Positions 1-5,419 are shown, counted from the first letter of the stretch. The stretch is DNA of 6,206 bases from an uncultured Oscillospiraceae bacterium (GCA_934515035.1 CAKSXP010000112.1:1-6206); one strand, 5' to 3'. Program-made: numbers and translations. Notes: generated from the letters alone by a model not told the origin.

Positions 1-302
1 GCACCATCCTCGGCAGGGGCGCCGCTGTCGCTTCGCGCGATTATGGTGACAAGCGTCGATGCGTTGTAATATGGGCGTATGTCCGTTTTCTTGCTGGGAA
101 TGTATTTTGCGTTCATGATCTCGAGCTTTCTTATAAGCTCGCGGTTCTGTGTGACGATGACGGTTGCAGACTGCTGGTTTCCGCCGCTGGGGGCATATAT
201 TCCGGCCTGAAGGATCTCATCAAGAATATCCTCGGGGATTACTTCATCGGTGTATGCCCTTATACTGCGCCTGCCGAGCAGACATTTTATAACGTCGTTC
301 AT
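1..302 (-). CDS. Nitroreductase-family FMN oxidoreductase, N-terminal 100 residues (cut by window edge)
   Basis: The translation begins MNDVIKCLLGRRSIRAYTDE, followed by an APSGGNQQ segment at about residues 38-45. The RRSIR motif (residues 11-15) and the AP-S-GNxQ motif are the N-terminal hallmarks of the nitroreductase family. In that family the arginines contact the FMN phosphate and the enzymes reduce nitro groups, quinones, flavins or other electrophiles with NAD(P)H. The C-terminal half lies beyond base 1, so substrate class and subfamily cannot be assigned. The ATG at 302-300 is chosen because AGGAGG (315-310) sits 7 bases upstream. The gene begins 25 bp after the permease stop with no terminator or obvious promoter between them, so it is probably the last visible gene of the metal-uptake operon. 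Family assignment is firm; the biological role is unknown. Confidence 0.88.
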   Translation of the reverse strand, partial: MNDVIKCLLGRRSIRAYTDEVIPEDILDEILQAGIYAPSGGNQQSATVIVTQNRELIRKLEIMNAKYIPSKKTDIRPYYNASTLVTIIARSDSGAPAEDG

Positions 303-327
303 ATAAAAACCTCCTGTATTCATTTGT

Positions 328-1149
328 TCATCCGCGTGCCCTGATCCATGCTGCGAGCGAGAAGACCAGGAAAGCGAAAATATTAACTATTACAATGCTT
401 GCACCCGCCGGGACGCTGCAAAGAAACGAGAGCGAGATGCCGATGGCGAAGCAGACTACGGAAACGATCGCCGAACTGATGATAACGCTTTTAAACCTTT
501 TGAAGATGCGCATGGACGTCAAAGCCGGAAAGATAACGAGGCTCGAGATAAGCAGAGCGCCCATCATGCGCATTCCGAGAACGATGGTTATTGCTGTCAG
601 AAAGGCGATTATCATATTGAAAACGTCTGTTTTCACACCGGTTGCCCTGGCAAAGGTCTCGTCAAAGGTGACGGCGAATATCTTGTTATAATTGAAAATG
701 AAAAGAAACAGGACGATAACAGACAGGATAACACTCAGCCAGACGTCGCTGCGGCTCATTGAAAGGATGCTGCCGAACATGTAGTTGGAGACGTCGGCCG
801 TCATACCGGTAGTTACGGACACAACAAGAACGCCGATGGCCAGTGCGCCGGTCGAAATGAGTGCAATGGCAGAATCTCCCCTTATCTTGCTGTTTTCGCT
901 GATGCGAAGGAGCAGAAACGCAGCAATAACGACAACGGGTATGGCTATCGCGAGCGGAGCAACACCAAGCGCCATGGCGACTGCCAGCGCGCCGAAACCC
1001 ACATGGGACAGCCCGTCTCCGATCATGGAGTAACGTTTCAGCACCAGCGAAACGCCCAAAAGGGAGGCGCAGAGCGAGATCAGTGCGCCAGCGATCAAAG
1101 CCCGTATCATAAACGGATATGTGAACATTGAGAGAAGCACATCAAGCAT
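328..1149 (-). CDS. znuB: Metal ABC transporter permease, ZnuB/ABC-3 family
   Basis: A very hydrophobic 273-residue protein with about eight or nine membrane segments, the usual size and topology of ABC-3 family permeases that carry Zn2+, Mn2+ or Fe2+ across the membrane. Family motifs are visible: MIGDGLSHVGFGA near residues 42-54, SNYMFGSIL in the middle, then DETFARATGV, GALLISSLVIFPA and a late VPAG turn. The ATG at 1149 is preferred to a more upstream in-frame start because GGAGGTG lies 6-7 bases before it. The extra 12 residues of the longer version would fall wholly inside the ATPase gene. The chosen start overlaps the ATPase stop by 8 bp (ATGCTTGA), suggesting translational coupling. 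It works with the adjacent ATPase and lipoprotein. The metal cannot be fixed from the permease alone; zinc is inferred from the context. Confidence 0.93.
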   Translation of the reverse strand: MLDVLLSMFTYPFMIRALIAGALISLCASLLGVSLVLKRYSMIGDGLSHVGFGALAVAMALGVAPLAIAIPVVVIAAFLLLRISENSKIRGDSAIALISTGALAIGVLVVSVTTGMTADVSNYMFGSILSMSRSDVWLSVILSVIVLFLFIFNYNKIFAVTFDETFARATGVKTDVFNMIIAFLTAITIVLGMRMMGALLISSLVIFPALTSMRIFKRFKSVIISSAIVSVVCFAIGISLSFLCSVPAGASIVIVNIFAFLVFSLAAWIRARG

Positions 1150-1852
1150 TTTGCACACCTCCGGAAAAGCGTTTTCCGATATCACTTTTCAAATATTCTT
1201 CGGCGGTGCCAAAGAACTGAGGGGTCTTGTGCAGATGGAGAATATGCGATGCATATCTGACAGAGGATTCAATATCGTGTGTTACCATTATGATCGCAAC
1301 GCCCTTTTCCCGGTTAAGCATCGAGATTATTTCGTACATATCTTTTGCAACCACGGGATCGAGACCGGCGACGGGCTCGTCGAGCAGCAGGAGTTTCTTT
1401 GCGGCACACATGGCGCGCGCAAGCAGCACCCGCTGGCGCTGCCCGCCGGAGAGGTCGCGAAAGCAACATTTAACGAGGTCCGAAATAGCCATGAGCTCAA
1501 TATTATCCATTGCTTTCTTCTTGTCGGCGCGTGAATAAAAGGGTCGGAAACCTCTGGTATTCAGACACCCGGAAAGAACGACCTCATATACTGAGGCGGG
1601 AAAATCCTTTTGGAGATCGGTTTGCTGCGGCAGGTATCCGATCTCCGTCCGCTTGAGACCGGGGGCAAATTCTATCGATCCGGATACAGGCTGGATAAGG
1701 CCGAGAATGCCCTTTATCAGGGTCGATTTGCCGGAACCGTTTTCTCCGACGATGCATAGATAATCCGAATCTTCAATACTGAAGTTGATGTCTGACGCGA
1801 CAACTACACCGTCATACGCAAGCGCCAGATTATTACATTTTATAAGGGGCAT
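1142..1852 (-). CDS. znuC: Metal ABC transporter ATP-binding protein, ZnuC-like
   Basis: A complete 236-residue ABC ATPase of normal length for the ZnuC/MntB group. All nucleotide-binding motifs are intact: Walker A GENGSGKST (36-44), Q-loop glutamine at 76 in YLPQQ, signature LSGGQRQR (134-141), Walker B LLLLDEP (154-160), D-loop AGLD (162-165) and the switch histidine H191 in VTHD. It powers metal import through the downstream permease at the cytoplasmic face. The ATG at 1852-1850 lies 1 bp past the stop of the lipoprotein gene (TGATATG). Only a weak AAAGG, about 12 bases upstream and inside the preceding gene, precedes it, so translation probably depends on coupling. Family membership is certain; the substrate is inferred from the neighbours. 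Confidence 0.95.
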   Translation of the reverse strand: MPLIKCNNLALAYDGVVVASDINFSIEDSDYLCIVGENGSGKSTLIKGILGLIQPVSGSIEFAPGLKRTEIGYLPQQTDLQKDFPASVYEVVLSGCLNTRGFRPFYSRADKKKAMDNIELMAISDLVKCCFRDLSGGQRQRVLLARAMCAAKKLLLLDEPVAGLDPVVAKDMYEIISMLNREKGVAIIMVTHDIESSVRYASHILHLHKTPQFFGTAEEYLKSDIGKRFSGGVQNA

Positions 1853-1853
1853 A

Positions 1854-2798
1854 TCAGTTCAGCGCCTTTCCAAGATTTGCTGCATTGTTTGTCATAAGGG
1901 ATATATAACTGACGCCGCTGTCAAGATCACTCTGTGAAACGCTGTGGCAGGAGTGCATCAGCAAAGGCTCCGCGCCGGTCGATTCGGCAATTATGTCGGC
2001 AACCCTGTGATTTGAAAACTCGATATAAAACACCGCGGGCAGATCATCCTCTTCGATTTTGTCGATAAGGAAAGCTATTGTAGCGGCAGAGGGCTCACTT
2101 TCGGTGCTGCATCCGGGAAAAGCTGCGTAATACTCTATACCGTATGCGTCCGTCAGATATCTGAAGGGGAAGCGGTCGCCCACGACGATGGTGTTCCGTT
2201 TTGCAGTGGATACTGTTTCTTCAAATAAGGAATCAAGCTTTGCAAGCTCTGCCTGATAAGTGCTGTTTCCGTCTGAGTAGACTTTTGCGTTGTCGGGATC
2301 GATGGCGATAAGCTTCTCGGTTATTCTGTCGCATATCAGCATTGCGTTTTTGGGCGAGGCCCAGACGTGTTCGTCAAATTCCGGCTCTTCTTCATCTCCG
2401 GTGGTCTCCATGCCCTCAACATGCTCTTCAACTACCGGGTCAACACATTCCATAAGCGTGAGCGTCTCGGGGGCTGACTCTCCCAGAGAATCAAGCATGT
2501 CCTTGACCCATGTGTCGCTTTCTCCGCCCGCATAGATGAAAAGATCACATTTGCCGATAGCGATTATGTCCTGAGGAGTGGGCTCAAAGCTGTGGCTTTC
2601 TGCGCCGGGGGGAAGAAGCATACTGACGCTTAATTCGGAACCGGCGATCTCGCGTACAAAATCGAAGGGGGGGAATATGGTCGTGATGACCTTTGGACCG
2701 TCGCCGTCCGTATCTCCGGATACTCTGGATGAACAGCCGCAAAGCATGAATAATGCAGTCAGAACCAACAGAAAAATGATCAGTTTCAGTTTTTTCAA
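1854..2798 (-). CDS. znuA: Metal-binding lipoprotein of a Zn/Mn ABC transporter, ZnuA-like (TTG start)
   Basis: Extracytoplasmic solute-binding protein of the ZnuA/cluster A-I family, 314 residues from the chosen TTG. It has a lipoprotein signal: MKKLKLIIF at the start, a hydrophobic core, then lipobox LCGC with lipidated Cys22. After a short acidic linker, the fold begins with KVITTIFPPFDFVREIAG. Candidate metal ligands are H69 (LPPGAESHSFEPTP) and H144 (DEHVWASP), with D208 (VGDRFPFRY) where most members carry His. The last ligand site reads LLMHSCHS (H282, H285), where most have Asp. A His/Asp/Glu-rich loop (about 124-143) precedes H144, as in zinc-binding members. The TTG at 2798-2796 is preferred to a start at 2831: GGAGG (2810-2806) sits 7 bases before it, the longer start would put 11 residues before the signal peptide, and TTG gives a 4-bp TTGA overlap with the regulator stop. 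Zinc is likeliest; manganese is possible. Confidence 0.92.
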   Translation of the reverse strand: MKKLKLIIFLLVLTALFMLCGCSSRVSGDTDGDGPKVITTIFPPFDFVREIAGSELSVSMLLPPGAESHSFEPTPQDIIAIGKCDLFIYAGGESDTWVKDMLDSLGESAPETLTLMECVDPVVEEHVEGMETTGDEEEPEFDEHVWASPKNAMLICDRITEKLIAIDPDNAKVYSDGNSTYQAELAKLDSLFEETVSTAKRNTIVVGDRFPFRYLTDAYGIEYYAAFPGCSTESEPSAATIAFLIDKIEEDDLPAVFYIEFSNHRVADIIAESTGAEPLLMHSCHSVSQSDLDSGVSYISLMTNNAANLGKALN

Positions 2799-3211
2799 AA
2801 GTTTTCCTCCGTGGCGCTGCAAGCGCCGCAAATGCCATAGATAATAGTCCTTGTCTTGTCAAGCTTAAAACAATGATCCTCGCGGAGATGCTCGCTGAGT
2901 GTTCCGGCAAAATCGCATCGCGTGCGGGTAACGCCGCCGCATGAAAGACATTTGAGTATCAGCGTGTCGTTGAGCTCCGATACATCGCTTATATAGCGGT
3001 ATGCGGCGCTTTCGCGCCCGGAATAGCTGAGTTTTTCAACAATGCCTTCATTTATCAGAAGAGCCAGTGTGCGATAGATAGTCGTTTCGCCGACAGAGCA
3101 GCCGGCATCCATGAGATCCCGGTGTATTTCATCGATCGTCCGGGTCTTGCCCGCGCTGCTGCGCATATTCTCAAGTATCAGCTTTCGCTGCTTTGTGTTG
3201 TAAGTTCCCAT
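2795..3211 (-). CDS. Fur-family metal-responsive transcriptional regulator, Zur-like by context
   Basis: A 138-residue protein of normal Fur-family length. The N-terminal winged helix (about 4-62) includes TIDEIHRDLMDAG and the recognition segment GETTIYRTLALL. The C-terminal dimerisation domain has two CxxC pairs, C88/C91 (KCLSCGG) and C128/C131 (GICGAC), which form the structural zinc site in Fur, Zur and PerR proteins. The residues before the first CxxC, which usually contain an HxH, read LNDTLILKC here, so the usual regulatory metal site is altered. The ATG at 3211 is chosen because AAGGTG (3223-3218) lies 6 bases upstream; the in-frame GTG at 3220 is part of that binding site. It is the first gene of the uptake operon and probably represses it through the palindrome at 3235-3263. 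Zur is the best functional guess, from the transporter beside it. Confidence 0.9.
   Translation of the reverse strand: MGTYNTKQRKLILENMRSSAGKTRTIDEIHRDLMDAGCSVGETTIYRTLALLINEGIVEKLSYSGRESAAYRYISDVSELNDTLILKCLSCGGVTRTRCDFAGTLSEHLREDHCFKLDKTRTIIYGICGACSATEENF
2806..2810 (-). promoter_or_regulatory. Ribosome binding site that fixes the TTG start of the lipoprotein gene
   Basis: GGAGG on the minus strand, followed by 7 bases and then TTG AAA AAA. It lies inside the end of the regulator gene. A strong site at ideal spacing, followed directly by a normal lipoprotein signal peptide, makes TTG at 2798 the likely start and disfavours the upstream in-frame start at 2831. Confidence 0.8.
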
Positions 3212-3217
3212 ATCGAT

Positions 3218-3223
3218 CACCTT
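3218..3223 (-). promoter_or_regulatory. Ribosome binding site of the Fur-family regulator gene
   Basis: AAGGTG on the minus strand, 6 bases before ATG 3211. It includes the in-frame GTG that would otherwise extend the protein by three residues, so the ATG is the better start. Confidence 0.6.
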
Positions 3224-3234
3224 GAAAAATGAAC

Positions 3235-3263
3235 TTGAAAATAAAATTCAATTTTGATTTTAA
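3235..3263. promoter_or_regulatory. Candidate Fur/Zur-type operator (29-bp imperfect palindrome)
   Basis: The centre is the perfect palindrome AAAATTCAATTTT (3243-3255). The symmetry continues outward with AAA/TTT at 3238-3240 and 3258-3260, and TT/AA at 3235-3236 and 3262-3263, broken by three mismatched pairs. It overlaps the -10 box of the operon promoter (3257-3262) and would cover the transcription start. That position suits a repressor of the Fur family, which binds AT-rich inverted repeats. It does not closely match the classical Bacillus Fur, Zur or PerR boxes as I recall them. The repressor is inferred to be the product of the first gene in the operon. Confidence 0.6.
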
Positions 3264-3285
3264 CACCCGAAAAACCAAAAAGCAA
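3257..3285 (-). promoter_or_regulatory. Sigma-A-type promoter of the metal uptake operon
   Basis: On the minus strand, -35 TTGCTT (3285-3280), a 17-base spacer, then -10 TAAAAT (3262-3257) preceded by TG one base upstream, giving an extended -10 (TGTTAAAAT). The start would fall near 3250, leaving a leader of about 40 bases before ATG 3211. It overlaps the palindrome proposed as operator. Confidence 0.65.
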
Positions 3286-3352
3286 GCACTTTTTATATTT
3301 CGTGTTTAGTATGCATCACGTTGGCGCTGTTAAAAAGGAACGGAACAAAGCA

Positions 3353-3381
3353 TTGACCAAATTATTTTTTATTGATAAAAT
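3353..3381 (+). promoter_or_regulatory. Sigma-A-type promoter of the amidohydrolase gene
   Basis: -35 TTGACC (3353-3358), a 17-base spacer, then -10 TAAAAT (3376-3381). The predicted start near 3388 gives a leader of about 30 bases before the GTG start at 3419. It is divergent from the metal operon promoter, with 67 bp between the two -35 boxes. I see no copy of the 3235-3263 palindrome near it. Confidence 0.65.
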
Positions 3382-3404
3382 TACTTGGTATACATATAAA
3401 AGAC

Positions 3405-3410
3405 AGGAGG
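3405..3410 (+). promoter_or_regulatory. Ribosome binding site that fixes the GTG start of the amidohydrolase
   Basis: AGGAGG followed by 8 bases and GTG at 3419. The ATG at 3411 directly abuts the site and reads M-H-K-stop, so it cannot be the start of the enzyme. Confidence 0.75.
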
Positions 3411-3418
3411 ATGCATAA

Positions 3419-4393
3419 GTGAGAATAATCGATCTGGAAACTCATTACGCAGTAGACGAGGCATATGCGCTTAAGGGGGAGACCATCAAGGGCTATTCCG
3501 ATACTTCGGAAGATGTTGGAGGAAAGAAGGTAGATCCGCTCCAGCGTGTGCTCAGCCTCGATAATATCGAGGAGCGGCTGAGACTTATGGAGGAGGCCGG
3601 GATAGATGCCTGCGTTATGAGCCACCAGGCCGGAATTGAAGCGGCCGCGCCGGAGATCGCCGTGGAGCTGGCACAGACGGCGAATAATAAGCTTTATGAG
3701 ATAACACAGAAATATAAGGGCCGCGTATACGGATGGGCAGCGCTGCCGATGAGAGCGCCGGAGGAAGCGGCCAAAGAGCTTGAGCGCTGCATAAAGGAGC
3801 TGGGCTTTTTCGGCTGGAACGTCTATTCCAACTTCAACATAAAAGAACGGCTTGACGATCCCATGTTCCGTCCCGTGCTGGAGAAGGCGAATGAACTTGG
3901 ATGCATTACCTATATACATCCGACAGCGCCGAATATGGACGAATATCAGGGACTTGGACCGTCTGTCTGGGGCGGCATCGGCTATGCGGCCGACACCTGT
4001 CTTACGCTTGTGCGCATGATGCAGGTGGGAGTGTTTGACGAGTTTCCCAATATAAAATTCGTCCTCGGTCATCTGGGCGAGGGACTTCCGTTTGTCATGA
4101 AGAGGATGAGCAACGGCCGCCTCGACGGAAACAGGAAGCATGATTTTGACTACTATATGACGCATAATATATGGGTCACTTTCAGCGGCAACTATGACCC
4201 CGCTTCATTCCGCTGCACGCGGGATGTCATCGGCATAGACAGAATAATGTTCGGCTCGGATTATCCGATGGAACCGTTTGGCAGAGCAGCGGAATTTATC
4301 GCTGCCCAGCCGCTTACGGCTGAGGAAAGAGCGCTTGTGTGCACAGACACCGCGCTGGCTCTCCAGGGGGACAGAAAAGCGCTATTCATATGA
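3419..4393 (+). CDS. Amidohydrolase-family metalloenzyme (Amidohydro_2 / ACMSD-resorcylate decarboxylase-like)
   Basis: A 324-residue TIM-barrel metal-dependent enzyme of the amidohydrolase superfamily. The strand-1 motif is E7-x-H9 (DLETH), as in gamma-resorcylate and 5-carboxyvanillate decarboxylases, not the HxH of typical hydrolases. Other metal and catalytic residues are in place: H167 (TYIHPTAP), H218 (LGHLGEGLPF) and D281 (FGSDYPM). RVYGWAALPM (102-111) and the FPNIKFVLGH strand are also typical. Members are non-oxidative decarboxylases or hydrolases of aromatic or other carboxylated compounds using Zn2+ or Mn2+. Nothing here identifies the substrate, and a lactonase-type hydrolase is also possible. 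It starts at GTG 3419, has its own promoter, and ends before a strong terminator, so it is probably monocistronic. It lies divergent to the metal regulator. The family is secure; the reaction is inferred. Confidence 0.85.
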   Translation: MRIIDLETHYAVDEAYALKGETIKGYSDTSEDVGGKKVDPLQRVLSLDNIEERLRLMEEAGIDACVMSHQAGIEAAAPEIAVELAQTANNKLYEITQKYKGRVYGWAALPMRAPEEAAKELERCIKELGFFGWNVYSNFNIKERLDDPMFRPVLEKANELGCITYIHPTAPNMDEYQGLGPSVWGGIGYAADTCLTLVRMMQVGVFDEFPNIKFVLGHLGEGLPFVMKRMSNGRLDGNRKHDFDYYMTHNIWVTFSGNYDPASFRCTRDVIGIDRIMFGSDYPMEPFGRAAEFIAAQPLTAEERALVCTDTALALQGDRKALFI

Positions 4394-4421
4394 CCCCGGA
4401 CATAGCTTTACAAATAATAAG

Positions 4422-4458
4422 AAACAAAGCCGGAGAATCATCTCCGGCTTTGTTTTGG
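4422..4458 (+). terminator. Rho-independent terminator after the amidohydrolase gene
   Basis: A perfect 15-bp stem, AAACAAAGCCGGAGA (4422-4436) with 4441-4455, and loop ATCA. The 3' arm ends in TTTGTTT and runs into further Ts. It starts 28 bp after the stop at 4393. Because both arms are flanked by A/T runs it could also act on the minus strand. It is the left end of the inverted-repeat element. Confidence 0.8.
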
Positions 4459-4509
4459 CTTGTCAAAAAATGCCTCGCAGAGTTTGCGCCCGCAGGCACA
4501 AAAGAAATC

Positions 4510-4552
4510 AAGTATATTTTTCCCGGCGACATGCGCGTCGGGAAAAATACTT
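4510..4552. repeat. Long stem-loop inside the intergenic element
   Basis: AAGTA, a 2-base bulge, TTTTTCCCG, then GCG on the left arm pair with the right arm that ends GGGAAAAATACTT. This gives about 17 pairs including one G-T pair, with a loop of about 7 bases around ACATGCG. It lacks a terminal T run suited to termination after a GC stem. Confidence 0.65.
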
Positions 4553-4573
4553 ATCAGTCCGCGAGTGTGCGAG

Positions 4574-4594
4574 TTGTCCGCTTTCAGCGGACAA
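4574..4594. repeat. Short perfect stem-loop inside the intergenic element
   Basis: TTGTCCGC (4574-4581) and GCGGACAA (4587-4594) form a perfect 8-bp stem around the loop TTTCA. No T run follows, so it is not a terminator. Confidence 0.65.
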
Positions 4595-4622
4595 TGAGTG
4601 CGCGTGGCGGGCTGCATCCTGT

Positions 4623-4654
4623 TGTCGAAAAAGCCCAAAGGAGCTTTTTCGACA
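4623..4654. repeat. Perfect 12-bp stem-loop inside the intergenic element
   Basis: TGTCGAAAAAGC (4623-4634) and GCTTTTTCGACA (4643-4654) form a perfect 12-bp stem with loop CCAAAGGA. The Ts lie inside the stem and not after it, so it is a structure of the element and not an ordinary terminator. Its TGTCGAAAAA arm resembles TGTCAAAAAA at 4461-4470 on the other side of the element. Confidence 0.65.
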
Positions 4655-4660
4655 GTTTCA

Positions 4661-4693
4661 AATAAAGCCGGAGATAGTTCTCCGGCTTTGTTT
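4661..4693 (-). terminator. Rho-independent terminator after the DUF6062-like gene
   Basis: Read on the minus strand, AAAGCCGGAGA pairs with TCTCCGGCTTT (11 bp, 4689-4679 with 4674-4664), loop ACTA. One mismatch and three more A-T pairs extend the stem, whose 3' side ends TTTATTT. It begins about 12 bp after the TAA stop at 4705. Its stem is nearly the same sequence as the terminator at 4422-4458. Confidence 0.75.
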
Positions 4694-4704
4694 CCTTCTA
4701 TCAT

Positions 4705-5403
4705 TTATGATGAGCAGCCCGTCAGAAACTTTATCGCGTCTTCTGCGGAGCTGCGCTGTTTTTCAGTAAGAGGAATACCGGCGTTTCTGTGATCGAAGCT
4801 GGCAATAAATCCGGACAGGGCCTCGTCAAGCGCTTCCGCATGACTGAGACATACGGAGCTCAGATCCCTGCGGAAATCGGCGTACACGGCCTTTGAAAGC
4901 GATGCAGATGCGGCTTTCAGAAGGGCGGAGGTATGTTCGAGGCAAAAGAAGGGCTGCCGGCAGAACTTTTTGCGGAAGGCGCTGTCCGTTTTCCACAGAT
5001 GTATCGTGTTGGAGATTATTTTTTCGTCAAAGGAAGCTACGCGGCGGCAGACATAGCAGTCGTCCGCGGCGGAGAACAAAACGTCCTGCTGGGGGGATTT
5101 TCTGCCGAAAACGGAACGCCCGCCGTCACCATTGGCAGAGAGAAGCTCGCATATGTACCGCAGCCTTGTCTGGAGCGTGAGGGAGAGGGCCAGCCTGTTT
5201 TTCATCGAATACATTTTTTCGCTGTGATACCGGCAGAAGCCCAGGCGGTTTGTTTCCTGTCTGATCTCGGGATCCATCATAGCCGCGCCCATAATATATT
5301 CAAGCGAGCTTTTTTCGAGATCGTTGTGGACGCGGCACAGCGGGCAGCCGCACTCTTTGTCAAAGCTTTCGTTTATCGGGATAGAATATATGGTATCGGC
5401 CAT
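4705..5403 (-). CDS. DUF6062-like cysteine-rich protein with two CxxC...CxxH modules
   Basis: A 232-residue soluble protein with no signal peptide or membrane segment. The N-terminus (ADTIYSIPINESFDKECGCP) resembles the clostridial family I know as DUF6062, function unknown. It has two similar modules. The first has C20/C23 (CPLC) and C57/H60 (FCRYH). The second has C116/C119 (CYVC) and C154/H157 (FCLEH). Cys-Cys-Cys-His sets at matching spacing (34 and 35 residues between the halves) suggest two metal-binding, probably zinc, sites made by internal duplication. The ATG at 5403 is chosen because AAGGAGG (5419-5413) lies 9 bases upstream; the in-frame TTG at 5412 abuts that site. It diverges from the OGG1-type glycosylase gene and is followed by its own terminator. 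Its role is unknown; partnership with DNA repair is only a guess from position. Confidence 0.85.
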   Translation of the reverse strand: MADTIYSIPINESFDKECGCPLCRVHNDLEKSSLEYIMGAAMMDPEIRQETNRLGFCRYHSEKMYSMKNRLALSLTLQTRLRYICELLSANGDGGRSVFGRKSPQQDVLFSAADDCYVCRRVASFDEKIISNTIHLWKTDSAFRKKFCRQPFFCLEHTSALLKAASASLSKAVYADFRRDLSSVCLSHAEALDEALSGFIASFDHRNAGIPLTEKQRSSAEDAIKFLTGCSS

Positions 5404-5412
5404 GTCGGACAA

Positions 5413-5419
5413 CCTCCTT
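5413..5419 (-). promoter_or_regulatory. Ribosome binding site of the DUF6062-like gene
   Basis: AAGGAGG on the minus strand, 9 bases before ATG 5403. It rules out the abutting TTG at 5412 as start. It overlaps the forward -35 box of the divergent promoter (5418-5423). Confidence 0.75.

Larger units (their letters stand above)
4421..4694. repeat. 274-bp inverted-repeat-bounded element made of hairpins (MITE-like or structured RNA locus)
   Basis: The left end GAAACAAAGCCGGAGA (4421-4436) is the perfect 16-base reverse complement of the right end (4679-4694). Each end is also one arm of a local hairpin (4422-4455 and 4661-4693). The similarity between the ends continues imperfectly inward: read inward from either end, each hairpin is followed within about 10 bases by TGTC(A/G)AAAAA. 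At least three more stem-loops lie inside: 4510-4552, 4574-4594 and 4623-4654. No open frame here looks like protein on either strand. I see no clear target-site duplication outside the ends (AATAA on the left, CTTCT on the right). It could be a non-autonomous mobile repeat, a structured RNA, or a duplicated terminator with its spacer. It fills almost the entire 311-bp gap between two convergent genes. Confidence 0.6.

Noticed and set aside
2584..2910. Minus-strand open frame of 108 codons spanning the end of the regulator and the start of the lipoprotein gene.
   Set aside because: It is an out-of-frame product of two real overlapping genes and lacks its own translation signals.
3301..3320. 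CGTG...CACG inverted pair around ATGCAT in the divergent region, as a possible second operator.
   Set aside because: Only 4-base arms with an unmatched interior, easily expected by chance.
3411..3422. Tiny ATG-CAT-AAG-TGA frame just upstream of the amidohydrolase start, as a possible leader peptide.
   Set aside because: Its ATG abuts the AGGAGG with no spacing, so initiation there is unlikely; the GTG at 3419 has proper spacing.
3362..4165. Long minus-strand open frame (267 codons) opposite the amidohydrolase gene.
   Set aside because: It is antisense to a gene with clear family motifs, has no ribosome binding site, and its translation shows no recognisable domain.
4278..4792. Several overlapping open frames on both strands through the intergenic element.
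   Set aside because: They read through perfect hairpins and repeat arms, lack ribosome binding sites, and give low-complexity or Arg/Cys/Ser-rich translations of no known family.
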